Positions 23,385-32,825 of a DNA stretch of 47,764 nucleotides are shown here, in pieces (positions within the stretch are counted from its first letter, which is position 1; every line of letters begins with the position of its first letter). Source of the stretch: an uncultured Lachnospiraceae bacterium. GTDB taxonomy: Bacteria; Bacillota; Clostridia; Lachnospirales; Lachnospiraceae. Both the position numbers and the translations under genes were made by a program. The stretch covers positions 1-47,764 of the forward strand of contig CAJUFQ010000019.1 of NCBI GenBank assembly GCA_910585625.1, read 5' to 3'. The notes under the pieces are model-generated. The model was not told where the DNA came from, made no database searches, and saw only the letters and a list, made by a program, of their open reading frames with translations.

Positions 23385-24146
23385 ATGGAATCACAGCATA
23401 TTTTATCAGTTTTACAGCAAGTCCAGGAAGGCAGCCTGGACATCCATGCAGCCTATGAGCAGCTGAAAATCAGCCCCTTCGAAGATCTTGGATTTGCCAA
23501 AGTGGATCACCACCGACGCATCCGCCAAGGCGCGCCGGAAGTGATTTACGGGGCCTCAAAGACTGCTGGGCAGATAGAAGGAATCATCCGTTCCATGCTG
23601 TCCCACCATCCTTCTAACATTCTGATTACCCGGCTCTCCGATGAGAACGCTGCCTACCTGGCCAAATATTTTTCCCTTACTTATGACACGCTCTCCCACA
23701 TTGGGATTGTCAACCGAAAGGATCGGCTCACCGCCTCTGGTACAATCGTCGTCGCCACTGGAGGCACCAGCGACATGCCGGTAGCCGAAGAAGCCGCCCT
23801 GACAGCAGAGGCATTGGGAAATAAAGTCGAGCGATTGTATGATGTGGGAGTTGCCGGCATCCACAGGCTCCTTTCGCATGTGGATGTCATATTCAAAGCA
23901 AGCGTCATCGTAGCCGTTGCCGGCATGGAGGGCGCCCTTGCCAGCGTCATCGGCGGGCTGGCAGACTGCCCGGTCATCGCTGTCCCCACCAGCGTTGGCT
24001 ATGGTGCCAATTTCCAAGGGCTTTCCGCCTTGCTCTCCATGCTCAACTCCTGCGCAAGCGGCGTCAGCGTAGTAAACATTGATAATGGATTTGGTGCCGG
24101 CTACCTTGCCAGCATGATTAATCATATAGGAGGTAATGAAATATGA
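23385..24146 (+). CDS. larB: LarB, nickel-pincer cofactor biosynthesis carboxylase/hydrolase
   Basis: A 253-residue protein matching LarB, which carboxylates the pyridinium ring of nicotinic acid adenine dinucleotide and hydrolyses the phosphoanhydride to give the mononucleotide precursor of the Ni-pincer cofactor used by lactate racemase and relatives. The C-terminal two thirds resemble PurE: VVATGGTSDMPVAEEA, GVAGIHRLLSH, VAGMEGALASVIGGL and TSVGYGANFQGLSALL are highly conserved. Two adjacent ATG codons are possible (23382, 23385); the second has better spacing from AAAGAGG. The stop overlaps larC by four bases. Neither larE nor a larA-type enzyme lies in the window. Confidence 0.95.
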   Translation: MESQHILSVLQQVQEGSLDIHAAYEQLKISPFEDLGFAKVDHHRRIRQGAPEVIYGASKTAGQIEGIIRSMLSHHPSNILITRLSDENAAYLAKYFSLTYDTLSHIGIVNRKDRLTASGTIVVATGGTSDMPVAEEAALTAEALGNKVERLYDVGVAGIHRLLSHVDVIFKASVIVAVAGMEGALASVIGGLADCPVIAVPTSVGYGANFQGLSALLSMLNSCASGVSVVNIDNGFGAGYLASMINHIGGNEI

Positions 24147-25507
24147 GGACACTTTATCTTGAATGTAACATGGGCGCTTCCGGGGATATGCTTATGGGCG
24201 CGCTCTATGAACTTCTGCCAGACTCTGGGAAAGACATGTTCCAAAAAAACATGAACAGCCTCTTTCCCAAACAGCTTATGGTAAGCGCTATCCCTTCTGA
24301 GAAATGCGGGATATGGGGAACGAAAATGAACGTTGTGATTCTGGGCCAGGAGGAACACCCAGATACAAGTAATTCCCACAGCCACCTCTCCCAAGCAGCG
24401 GGAGAATCGCATTCCCACGGAGATGCCGGGCAGGAACACCACCATCCCCACACCAGCTATCAGGACGTATTGGGCCAGATTGAACAGCTTCCGGTTTCCT
24501 CTTCTGTGAGGGAACATGCCAAGGCCGTATACACATTGATTGGCAACGCTGAGAGCATCGCGCACCATACAGACATTTCCCAGATTCATTTCCACGAGGT
24601 AGGTACTCTGGATGCCCTGATGGACGTCGTCGGCTGCTGCCTGCTGCTTGAGCTTTTGGATCCAGAGCAAATCCTCGCCTCACCCATCCATGTGGGAAGC
24701 GGCAGCGTGCGCTGCGCCCATGGCATCCTTCCTGTCCCCGCCCCGGCAACTGCCGAAATCCTTAAAGACGTACCCATCTATGGCGGAAATGTAGACGGCG
24801 AATTATGCACCCCTACGGGAGCTGCGCTGCTCAAGCACTTTGTCAGCCAGTTTACGCCCATGCCGCCTATGTCTATCGAACGGACAGGCTACGGCATGGG
24901 CTGCAAGGATTTTGCCACCGCTAACTGCCTGCGCGCGTTCTGGGGCAGCTTAAGCATCCTCCCTGTTCCCTCTCCAAGGCAGCTCCCAGGTTTTCCTTCC
25001 CCGGGGACGCTTAAAATGGAGAATGGCGGAGAGACTCACCCTGATTACTACACGGAGCAGTTCCACAGTCTTGACCAGATTCTGGAGCTTTCCTGCAATC
25101 TGGACGACATGACCCCGGAAACTATCTCCTATGCCACATCGCTCCTCCGGGAAGCAGGAGCCTTGGACGTCTACACCACGCCCATTTACATGAAGAAAGA
25201 CCGCCCAGGCATCCTGCTGACAGTCCTCTGCAACGCCACGGAAGAAAGCCGTTTCAGCCGGCTGATCCTTACACACACCGCCACCCGCGGAATCCGCATC
25301 CAGCCATGTTACCGCCGGACATTGGATGCCCAATTCCGCAAAGTTTCTACCGTGTACGGGGAAATCACAATGAAAATCAGTACCGGTTACGGCATCACCA
25401 AGTGCAAGCCGGAGTACGAGGATGTCGCGGCGGCTGCAAGGCAGTGTAAGGTTCCTTTCCAGGCTGTATATGCGGCAGCTGTAGAAGCTTTCCAGAAGAC
25501 ACTGTAA
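24143..25507 (+). CDS. larC: LarC, nickel-inserting cyclometallase of the pincer cofactor
   Basis: A 454-residue LarC that inserts nickel into the pyridinium bis-thiocarboxylate ligand, using CTP. The N-terminus reads LECNMGASGDMLMGALYELL, as in the family. A His-rich loop follows near residues 75-110 (SHSHLSQ, GESHSHGDAGQEHHHPH), a probable nickel-holding segment, and later DDMTPE and TPIYMKKDRPG are conserved. In Lactobacillus plantarum larC is split into larC1/larC2 joined by frameshifting; here it is one uninterrupted frame. TAGGAGG precedes the ATG, which overlaps the larB stop. A terminator follows at 25526-25585. Confidence 0.95.
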   Translation: MRTLYLECNMGASGDMLMGALYELLPDSGKDMFQKNMNSLFPKQLMVSAIPSEKCGIWGTKMNVVILGQEEHPDTSNSHSHLSQAAGESHSHGDAGQEHHHPHTSYQDVLGQIEQLPVSSSVREHAKAVYTLIGNAESIAHHTDISQIHFHEVGTLDALMDVVGCCLLLELLDPEQILASPIHVGSGSVRCAHGILPVPAPATAEILKDVPIYGGNVDGELCTPTGAALLKHFVSQFTPMPPMSIERTGYGMGCKDFATANCLRAFWGSLSILPVPSPRQLPGFPSPGTLKMENGGETHPDYYTEQFHSLDQILELSCNLDDMTPETISYATSLLREAGALDVYTTPIYMKKDRPGILLTVLCNATEESRFSRLILTHTATRGIRIQPCYRRTLDAQFRKVSTVYGEITMKISTGYGITKCKPEYEDVAAAARQCKVPFQAVYAAAVEAFQKTL

Positions 25508-25525
25508 ACACCTATGCAAAAAATG

Positions 25526-25585
25526 AGAATATCCTATGGAATCCTAATGCTACCCAGCATACAGTCTCCCATAGGATATTCTTTT
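25526..25585 (+). terminator. Terminator of larBC
   Basis: AGAATATCCTATGG (25526 onward) pairs with CCATAGGATATTCT (25569-25582) and is followed by TTTCTATGTT. It lies about 20 bp after the larC stop. Confidence 0.75.
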
Positions 25586-25639
25586 CTATGTTATTTTGTT
25601 TATTCACCAACGTAATCTCGTTCTTACTTTAAATGCAAT

Positions 25640-25685
25640 GCAAAGAGCATCCCCGAAATCTCCAGATTCCAGAAATGCTCTTTGC
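25640..25685 (-). terminator. Terminator of the PFOR gene
   Basis: An 11-bp stem, GCAAAGAGCAT with ATGCTCTTTGC, encloses a smaller AATCT/AGATT stem. It lies 40 bp after the PFOR stop on the minus strand. No long T-run follows, so its strength is uncertain. Confidence 0.55.
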
Positions 25686-25725
25686 TATTATCTATTCCGC
25701 CCTGCCATCCGGCAGGATGCAACTC

Positions 25726-28700
25726 TTAGTTCTCGCCATACAGAGTTACTAACTTATTCAAGTACTCATAACGCTCTTTCGCAATCTGCTCAGAAGCTGT
25801 GAACAGCTCTTCCGCCCTTTCCGGGTTGAATCTTGCAAGCGCATTGTAACGAACTTCGCCGTTCAAGAATGCCTTGTAATCTCCAGTAGGAGCCTTGCTG
25901 TCTAAGGAGAATGCTGCCTTGCCCTCCTTCTTCAGCTCTGGATTGAAACGGAAGTTATGCCAGTAACCAGCCTCAACTGCGTTCTTCTCCTCGGTCTGTG
26001 CCTTGCTCATGCCAACCTTGATACCATGGTTGATACACGGAGCGTAAGCAATAATCAATGACGGTCCCGGATAAGCCTCTGCCTCTGCGATTGCCTTGAT
26101 ACACTGGTTGTAATCAGCGCCCATAGCAATCTGTGCAACGTATACATATCCATAGCTCATAGCAATGGAGGCTAAGTCTTTCTTCTTCACTTCTTTACCG
26201 CCTGCTGCGAACTGTGCGATTGCGCCTACCGGTGTAGCCTTGGAGGACTGTCCGCCAGTATTGGAATATACCTCAGTGTCAAATACCATGACATTGATAT
26301 CCTGTCCGCTGGCAAGTACATGGTCAACACCGCCGAAGCCGATGTCATATGCCCATCCGTCACCACCGAAAATCCACTGGGATTTCTTAGCCAGGAAATC
26401 TTTCTCAGCCAGGATTTCCTTGGAAGCGTCACATCCGCAAGCTTCCAAAGCTGCAATCAATTTATCTGTTGCTGTTCCGTTGAGCGCGCCGATAGTGTAG
26501 GTATCTAACCACTCTTTTCCTGCTGCTGCAACGTCTGCATTCTTGCCATCTGCTACCAGAGCCTCTACTTTGCCTTTCAGCTTTCCTCTGATTGCTTTCT
26601 GAGCAAGCAACATACCATAACCAAACTCAGCTGCGTCTTCGAACAGAGAGTTGGACCATGCCGGACCCTGCCCTCTTTCATTTACAGTGTAAGGTGTGGA
26701 TGGTGAGGAGTTACCCCAGATGGAGGAACATCCTGTTGCATTGGCAATGTACATCCTGTCACCGAACAGCTGCGTAATCAATTTCGCGTAAGGTGTCTCA
26801 CCACATCCGCCGCAAGCTCCTGAGAACTCAAGAAGCGGCTGCTTGAACTGGGATCCCTTAACGGTAGACTCCTTGAATTTCTCCAATACGTCTGCCTTCT
26901 TCTCAATCGTCAGGCCATAATCAAAGTATGCCTGCTCGCCTACGTTCGCTTCGCAATTCTGCATCGTGAGTGCTTTCTCACCCTTCTTGCCTGGGCAGAC
27001 ATTTGCACAAGATCCGCATCCCGTACAGTCAAGAGCAGAAATTGTCATGCTGAACTTGTAGTTCGGCATTCCGGTCATTGCCAGAGTCTGCATTCCTTCC
27101 GGAGCCTTAGCTGCCTCATCCTCTGTCAGGGCTACCGGACGGATAACTGCATGTGGGCAAACATAAGAACAGAAGTTACACTGAATACAGTTCTCCGGGT
27201 TCCATACGGGAACGTCAACGGCAATGCCGCGTTTCTCATATGCTGCAGAACCAGAAGGTGTCTGGCCATGCTCATATTCTTTCACAACAGATACCGGAAT
27301 CTTATTACCTTCCTGTGCGTTAACCGGAATCTGGATATTATTAACGAAATCTACAACGTCTTTGCGGTCGCCGGTTGCAACTTTCGCAAAGCTCTCATCC
27401 TGGGCATCTTTCCAGCTTGCAGGAACGTCAATCTTGACAACGCCTTTCGCGCCTGCGTCGATTGCATCATAGTTCATCTGTACAATCTTGTCGCCTTTCT
27501 TGCCGTAAGTTGCCTTTGCAGCAGCCTTCATCAGCTCGATTGCCCTTTCCTCAGGAATGATTTCAGCAAGTTTGAAGAATGCGGACTGCAGAACCGTGTT
27601 GATACGTCCGCCAAGTCCGATTTCCTTACCAATCTTGATACCATCGATGGTATAGAACTTGATATCATTCTCTGCAATATATCTCTTGACCTGTCCCGGT
27701 AAGTGATTCTCTAATTCTTCCGGTGACCAGGAGCAGTTCAGAAGGAATGTTCCGCCCGGAACGAGTTCCTGTGCCATGTTATACTTCCGTACATAGGAAG
27801 GATTGTGGCATGCCACGAAGTTTGCCTGCTTAATCAGATAGGTAGACTTGATTGCCTTTTTACCGAAACGCAGATGGGACATGGTTACGCCGCCGGATTT
27901 CTTGGAGTCATAGTCAAAATATGCCTGCGCATACATGTCTGTGTTGTCTCCGATAATCTTGATGGAGTTCTTGTTCGCGCCAACTGTACCGTCTGCGCCA
28001 AGTCCCCAGAACTTACAGTTAATCGTTCCTTCCGGAGTGGTAACCGGATCTTCCTTCACTTCCAGAGAAAGGTTGGTTACATCGTCATAGATACCAATCG
28101 TAAATTTCTCTTTCTCTGTATTATTATAAACGGCGATAATCTGTCCAGGAGTCGTATCCTTGGAACCAAGTCCGTAACGCCCGCTTGTAACCTGTACAGA
28201 TTCAAACTTCGTTCCCTTCAATGCTGTGACAACATCAAGGTACAGAGGCTCGCCAAGTGAGCCGGGCTCTTTGGTTCTGTCTAATACAGCAATCAGTTTT
28301 GCAGTCTCAGGAATTGCGGCTACAAAAGCTTCCTTGCTGAACGGTCTGTAAAGGCGGACTTTGACAACGCCGACCTTCTCGCCTTTTTCCATAAGGTAAT
28401 CGATGGTCTCATCGATGGTATCACATACGGAACCCATTGCAATGATGACCTTCTCTGCATCTGCCGCCCCATAGTAATTGAAAAGCTTATAATCTGTGCC
28501 AAGCTTCTCATTTACCTTGTCCATATATTTCTGGACGATAGCAGGCATTGCCTCATAAGTGGAGTTACATGCCTCCCGGCTCTGGAAGAAGATGTCTGGA
28601 TTCTGTGCGGAACCGTCCTGGCGCGGATGGTTCGGATTCAAGGCATTCTTACGGAAGCTGTCAATCGCATCCATGCTTACCATATCCTTGAGATCTTCAT

Positions 28701-29262
28701 AATCCCATGTCTCAATCTTCTGAATCTCATGGGAAGTACGGAATCCGTCAAAGAAATTGATGAAAGGAAGATGGCCTTCCAAAGCTGCACAGTGTGCAAC
28801 CGGAGTCAGATCCATAACTTCCTGCACAGAAGACTCGCAGAGCATTGCTGCGCCTGTCTGGCGGCATGCATACACATCAGAATGATCTCCGAAGATGTTC
28901 AGCGCATGGGTTGCCACGCAACGTGCAGATACATTGAATACGCCCGGAAGCCCCTCGCCGGCAATCTTGTAAAGATTAGGAATCATCAGCAGCAATCCCT
29001 GGGATGCCGTATAGGTGGTAGTCAAAGCGCCTGCTGCCAGGGAGCCATGCACCGTTCCTGCTGCACCTGCTTCGGACTGCATCTCAGTAACCTGTACAGT
29101 CTCTCCGAAAATATTCTTTCTTCCCTGGGTTGCCCATTCGTCCGTAGCTTCTGCCATAACGGATGAAGGTGTGATCGGGTAGATGGCTGCAACATCTGTA
29201 AACGCATATGAAGCATGAGCTGCTGCATGGTTGCCATCCATGGTTTTCATAGATCTTTTCAT
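25726..29262 (-). CDS. nifJ: Pyruvate:ferredoxin (flavodoxin) oxidoreductase, single-chain
   Basis: A 1178-residue homodimer-type PFOR that converts pyruvate and CoA to acetyl-CoA and CO2 with reduction of ferredoxin, the central step of clostridial fermentation in the cytoplasm. The chain begins with the pyrimidine-binding domain (DGNHAAAHASYAFTDVAAIY, YTASQGLLLMIPNLYKIAGE). In the middle are two ferredoxin-type 4Fe-4S motifs (CIQCNFCSYVCPHA and CTGCGSCANVCPG). The C-terminal part holds the proximal-cluster cysteines (CGGCGETPY) and the thiamine diphosphate site (GDGWAYDIGFGG). All expected clusters appear intact. AGGAGG precedes the ATG by eight bases. It is transcribed alone from the promoter at 29342-29370. 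Confidence 0.97.
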   Translation of the reverse strand: MKRSMKTMDGNHAAAHASYAFTDVAAIYPITPSSVMAEATDEWATQGRKNIFGETVQVTEMQSEAGAAGTVHGSLAAGALTTTYTASQGLLLMIPNLYKIAGEGLPGVFNVSARCVATHALNIFGDHSDVYACRQTGAAMLCESSVQEVMDLTPVAHCAALEGHLPFINFFDGFRTSHEIQKIETWDYEDLKDMVSMDAIDSFRKNALNPNHPRQDGSAQNPDIFFQSREACNSTYEAMPAIVQKYMDKVNEKLGTDYKLFNYYGAADAEKVIIAMGSVCDTIDETIDYLMEKGEKVGVVKVRLYRPFSKEAFVAAIPETAKLIAVLDRTKEPGSLGEPLYLDVVTALKGTKFESVQVTSGRYGLGSKDTTPGQIIAVYNNTEKEKFTIGIYDDVTNLSLEVKEDPVTTPEGTINCKFWGLGADGTVGANKNSIKIIGDNTDMYAQAYFDYDSKKSGGVTMSHLRFGKKAIKSTYLIKQANFVACHNPSYVRKYNMAQELVPGGTFLLNCSWSPEELENHLPGQVKRYIAENDIKFYTIDGIKIGKEIGLGGRINTVLQSAFFKLAEIIPEERAIELMKAAAKATYGKKGDKIVQMNYDAIDAGAKGVVKIDVPASWKDAQDESFAKVATGDRKDVVDFVNNIQIPVNAQEGNKIPVSVVKEYEHGQTPSGSAAYEKRGIAVDVPVWNPENCIQCNFCSYVCPHAVIRPVALTEDEAAKAPEGMQTLAMTGMPNYKFSMTISALDCTGCGSCANVCPGKKGEKALTMQNCEANVGEQAYFDYGLTIEKKADVLEKFKESTVKGSQFKQPLLEFSGACGGCGETPYAKLITQLFGDRMYIANATGCSSIWGNSSPSTPYTVNERGQGPAWSNSLFEDAAEFGYGMLLAQKAIRGKLKGKVEALVADGKNADVAAAGKEWLDTYTIGALNGTATDKLIAALEACGCDASKEILAEKDFLAKKSQWIFGGDGWAYDIGFGGVDHVLASGQDINVMVFDTEVYSNTGGQSSKATPVGAIAQFAAGGKEVKKKDLASIAMSYGYVYVAQIAMGADYNQCIKAIAEAEAYPGPSLIIAYAPCINHGIKVGMSKAQTEEKNAVEAGYWHNFRFNPELKKEGKAAFSLDSKAPTGDYKAFLNGEVRYNALARFNPERAEELFTASEQIAKERYEYLNKLVTLYGEN

Positions 29263-29293
29263 TACATTTTCCTCCTACTTAATATTAAGCACC

Positions 29294-29316
29294 CTGCTTC
29301 CAGGAATAGGAAGCAG
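29294..29316 (-). promoter_or_regulatory. Hairpin in the PFOR 5' leader
   Basis: CTGCTTCC and GGAAGCAG form an 8-bp stem with a 7-base loop between the promoter and the ribosome-binding site. There is no T-run, so it is not a terminator; it may stabilise the leader of a highly expressed mRNA. A palindrome CTTAATATTAAG (29278-29289) lies just beside the ribosome-binding site. Confidence 0.5.
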
Positions 29317-29341
29317 ACATGCAGATTTTTCCTTCTTTTAT

Positions 29342-29370
29342 ACTATAATGATTATGTCCCAAAAAATCAA
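29342..29370 (-). promoter_or_regulatory. Promoter of the PFOR gene
   Basis: On the minus strand TTGATT (29365-29370) and TATAGT (29342-29347) are separated by 17 bp. The -35 box overlaps the TGA of the duplicated tail of the upstream GGDEF/EAL gene. Confidence 0.7.
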
Positions 29371-29454
29371 TACTTTTCATCGGATTTCATACATTTTTCT
29401 TGAAATATTTCACTGGTTTTCCTCTGATTTCATATATTTGTCCTGGAATTCCTC
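29367..29454 (-). repeat. Diverged tandem duplication of the GGDEF/EAL gene's 3' end
   Basis: The last 45 bases of the gene (29410-29454, EEFQDKYMKSEENQ plus stop) are followed at once by a similar 45-base stretch (29367-29411) that would read EIFQEKCMKSDEKY plus stop in the +1 frame. About 33 of 45 bases agree, and most residue changes are conservative. Confidence 0.75.
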
Positions 29455-32400
29455 CACCGGGAGGGGGCGGTCGAACAGGAAGCCCTGCCCATAGCGGAAC
29501 CCGCACTTCACAAGAAATTCCCTCTGCTCCTCGGTCTCAATCCCCTCAAAGATGACTTCCTCCTTGACGCTGCGGATGAGGCAGCCCATATTCCGCAGGA
29601 ACGCCTCTTCATTCTGGCGGTTCTCACGGTTGAGGAAACTGCGGTCAATCTTGACAATATCCGCCGGGATGTCAAGGAGCATCCCCAGCGAGGAATAGCC
29701 TGTCCCAAAGTCATCAATCGCCACCCGGAAGCCTGCCTCCCGCAGCAGCTGCACTTCGGTCTTAACCAAGTCATAGCCAAGCACGAACAGGCTCTCCGTG
29801 ATCTCAATCTCAATGAACGGATGCTCCACGCCATATCTCTCCGTCAGATCCATAATCCGTTTATAGATTCCATCCTTCTCAAAATGGCATCTGGAGAAAT
29901 TGACGGAAATGATAGGAAGCTTGAGTCCTTCGTCCATCCACCGCCTCATATAAATCAGCACCTGCTCATACATATAGAAATCCAGCTCCACGATATAACC
30001 GGATTTCTCAAGGATGGGAATGAACACCCCCGGCGATTCCAATTTACCGTCCCGCTTTTTCAAGCGCACCAACGCCTCCCCGCCGGAAAGCTCCATCTGG
30101 TCTAACAGGAATTTGGGCTGGATATATACCTGGAACCTGCTCTCCGCAAGGTCGCTCTGAAATTCGGACAGAATCTGCTTCTCCAGCTCACGCTGCCTGC
30201 GCATCCTGCTTTCATAGACCTGGCAGGACACCGTGCTTCCCTTAATGCTCTTCCTGGCAATATTCGCATTTTCAATGGCCATGTCCAGGCTCTCCTCCAC
30301 GTCGTCAATAAAGTAAAGCCCCGTGGACAGCCTGAGGTTGCAGGAAGTGTAGACTTCTTTCTGCTGATTTGCGAACTCAACGTTCGCCCTGGCGACAATC
30401 CCCAGGATTTCCTCCTTGTCCGCTCCCCAGATTAAGGTCACGAACAAATCTGAATAGAGCCTGCAGGAAATCTTGTTGTTGCCGCTCCGAATCCTAACGG
30501 CAAATTTCTTTAATATCTCATTCCCTGCCTCATGTCCGAAATTCTCATTGATATAAGAAAAATCATTGATATCGGTATATACGATGGCGTACTGCAGCCC
30601 GGTTTCCCCGCTGGCAAGCTTCTCCTTGACACTGCTCTTAAATGCCTCTTCGATGTAAAGGCCGGTCAGCATATCGCGCCGTTTTAAACGGCGGATGGCC
30701 CTCTGATCCTCCTCACGCTGCACACGCAACGCCACAAATACCGAGAGCATCCGCGTCAGTTCCAGAAAAGTCTCTTTCTCAAAGTTACTCCAGACTCTGG
30801 GTTTCTCCAGGTCGCAGAAACTCACATACCCTTCTCCCAGTTCAAAATAAGAGAAACTGCAGTTCACAAGCGCGCGCATGTTCCGCTCACGGAATACCGC
30901 CTTGTCCTTCTCCGATACGTTATCATCGCCCCAGCAATCGTTGATATAGGCCAACCCCCACTCATCAAAACCGCTCTTGAATCCGTCCCAGTCCTCAAAC
31001 TTGTCTATGTACTGCGGTTCATAAATCACGCCATCCTCCCTGGTCCAGCAATTCGTCTGAATCAGTTCGCCCCTCTCCTTGTCGCATTCCAGCACGGAAA
31101 CAATGCCCAGGTCATACTGACGCCCAATCCGTTCCATGAGTACGTTCAGTGAGTCATTGACATCCTTGGCATGGGACAGCAGCGTAAATGCCTCCGAGAG
31201 GAAGTCCATGTCCTGGACCTTTCCTGCTTTGTACTGCTCGATTCGAGGCTCAATCCGTGTAGCCTTGCGTATTTTCCACAGGGGATCCGTAGCCTCTGCA
31301 ATCTTGTATTGGTTCTTGCCCGCCTCCTTCGCCTGATACATCGCCATGTCTGCCTTGGAAAACAGCGAACTGTAGCTTTCCTTGACGGAGCCAATGATAG
31401 CGACGCCCACGCTGCAGCTGACTTCAAGCTCTCCCCGGCCTCCGCCATGGTACGTCTGCCGGACATTCTTACAGATGCTCTCTGCTTTCTGCTTCGCCTG
31501 GTAATAGTCCGTGTGTTTCATGAACACCATGAACTCATCCCCGCCAATCCTGCCCACGATATCCGTCGCACGGAACAAATCCTGGATTTTCTTCGCCACG
31601 GTAATCAGCACATTGTCCCCAAACATATGCCCGAGCGTATCATTGATTGTCTTGAAGTTATCTACGTCTATCAGAAGCAGGGCATGGGTGCCGCGGATGT
31701 TCTTCTTCAGAAATGCCTCAATCTCCGACTTGGTCGTGGACTTATTCAGAAGCCCTGTCAGGTCATCCTGCTTCAGCCTTATTTCCATCTCATCCTGGAG
31801 GCGGCGTTCTTTCGTTATGTCCTCTGTCCGCCCCAGGATACGCAATATCTCCCCATTCTCTCCGGCAACGCTTTTATATATCGTCCTGTGCCATGCGTAT
31901 TCCGGCTCCAGGCCGACATCCGCTACATTCACACGGTACTCGAGCATCCCATGCTCTTCTTCCATGGAAGCGCGTTTAATCATTCCAAAAAATTCATTGT
32001 AGTCTTCTCGGAATATAATGTCCTCCAAAGCCCTGACTGAAACAAAAAAATCCTTGCCTCCACGGTCGGCAATCATGATATTGGAGCTTGACGCAATGAA
32101 AATCGTCCTGTTTTTCACATCATATTCAAACGGAAATTCCTGGTTAATTTCTTCCACAAGCTTGTATCGCTCCGTCTGCAGATACAGCTCCTCCTCTATC
32201 TTCTTGCGCATATGGATGTCCCAGCATGACATCAAAAAATATGGCGTCCTGCCCTTATAATAAAACATGCGGATACTTACGGCAATCCAGCGAATTTCCC
32301 CTTCCTTACCGCAGATACGGACGTCGCACTGTTTTATTTTATCCGTATGCATCAGTTCTTCGATAATCTTGCGCAGCTTGCCGCGGTCTTCCCTGAAAAC

Positions 32401-32613
32401 TGCGTCCTCAAAATCATTGGGCAATACCTGGATTTCCTCTTCTGTATAACCGATGAGACGGAAGAACTCTTCATTGCCTTTCACCAGCTCCCAATGCTCC
32501 GCCCCCTGAATCAAGGCACACCCGGTCGGCAGCTTCTTAATCGTCCGGCTCAGGCGGCTTATGTACTGCTCATCTACCGCGGTTTTACTTTTCCAACTCT
32601 TTTGCTCGTCCAT
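29410..32613 (-). CDS. PAS/GGDEF/GAF/GGDEF/EAL cyclic-di-GMP turnover protein
   Basis: A protein of about 1067 residues. Order: PAS (near 30-135), second PAS-like region (155-270), first GGDEF with intact IGGDEF and DVDNFKTIND, a GAF-like region (465-620), a second GGDEF whose signature is degenerate (RLYSDLF), and an EAL domain. The EAL domain keeps the catalytic residues: EALVRL, SVNFSR, EIEITES, DDFGTGYSSLG, VKIDRSF and FEGIET. It should both make and degrade cyclic-di-GMP, with the second GGDEF perhaps a GTP-binding regulator. No membrane helix is evident. The start is uncertain: ATG 32613 fits the promoter and a GGGG site, but in-frame ATGs at 32625 and 32655 are possible. Confidence 0.9.
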   Translation of the reverse strand: MDEQKSWKSKTAVDEQYISRLSRTIKKLPTGCALIQGAEHWELVKGNEEFFRLIGYTEEEIQVLPNDFEDAVFREDRGKLRKIIEELMHTDKIKQCDVRICGKEGEIRWIAVSIRMFYYKGRTPYFLMSCWDIHMRKKIEEELYLQTERYKLVEEINQEFPFEYDVKNRTIFIASSSNIMIADRGGKDFFVSVRALEDIIFREDYNEFFGMIKRASMEEEHGMLEYRVNVADVGLEPEYAWHRTIYKSVAGENGEILRILGRTEDITKERRLQDEMEIRLKQDDLTGLLNKSTTKSEIEAFLKKNIRGTHALLLIDVDNFKTINDTLGHMFGDNVLITVAKKIQDLFRATDIVGRIGGDEFMVFMKHTDYYQAKQKAESICKNVRQTYHGGGRGELEVSCSVGVAIIGSVKESYSSLFSKADMAMYQAKEAGKNQYKIAEATDPLWKIRKATRIEPRIEQYKAGKVQDMDFLSEAFTLLSHAKDVNDSLNVLMERIGRQYDLGIVSVLECDKERGELIQTNCWTREDGVIYEPQYIDKFEDWDGFKSGFDEWGLAYINDCWGDDNVSEKDKAVFRERNMRALVNCSFSYFELGEGYVSFCDLEKPRVWSNFEKETFLELTRMLSVFVALRVQREEDQRAIRRLKRRDMLTGLYIEEAFKSSVKEKLASGETGLQYAIVYTDINDFSYINENFGHEAGNEILKKFAVRIRSGNNKISCRLYSDLFVTLIWGADKEEILGIVARANVEFANQQKEVYTSCNLRLSTGLYFIDDVEESLDMAIENANIARKSIKGSTVSCQVYESRMRRQRELEKQILSEFQSDLAESRFQVYIQPKFLLDQMELSGGEALVRLKKRDGKLESPGVFIPILEKSGYIVELDFYMYEQVLIYMRRWMDEGLKLPIISVNFSRCHFEKDGIYKRIMDLTERYGVEHPFIEIEITESLFVLGYDLVKTEVQLLREAGFRVAIDDFGTGYSSLGMLLDIPADIVKIDRSFLNRENRQNEEAFLRNMGCLIRSVKEEVIFEGIETEEQREFLVKCGFRYGQGFLFDRPLPVEEFQDKYMKSEENQ

Positions 32614-32674
32614 AAAAAACCCCATTTTCACGACTTTGACTATTAGTTCTGCCATATCTCTTCCATATTTATTA

Positions 32675-32703
32675 ATAATACCAAATCTTCCATAATTTTT
32701 CAA
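32675..32703 (-). promoter_or_regulatory. Promoter of the GGDEF/EAL gene
   Basis: On the minus strand TTGAAA (32698-32703) and TATTAT (32675-32680) are separated by 17 bp. Transcription from about 32668 would leave too little leader for the ATG at 32655, favouring the start at 32613. Confidence 0.6.
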
Positions 32704-32711
32704 TAAAACTC

Positions 32712-32739
32712 TTGAAAAATGGCGGATTTCAGGTATAAT
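32712..32739 (+). promoter_or_regulatory. Promoter of the ABC-F gene
   Basis: TTGAAA (32712-32717) and TATAAT (32734-32739) with a 16-bp spacer, divergent from the GGDEF/EAL promoter. The leader of about 80 nt contains no recognised attenuator. Confidence 0.65.
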
Positions 32740-32825
32740 ATGCACGAAAGTAGTGAGCAGCGTCCATGGACAAAGAATTCTCAGTATTCCAAGTGCGCGC
32801 TGCCAGCATAGAAAGGAATCCTATC

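Noticed and set aside
27151..28260. Plus-strand frames of up to 183 codons opposite the PFOR gene
   Set aside because: They are antisense to a highly conserved gene, have no recognisable domain and no convincing ribosome-binding sites.
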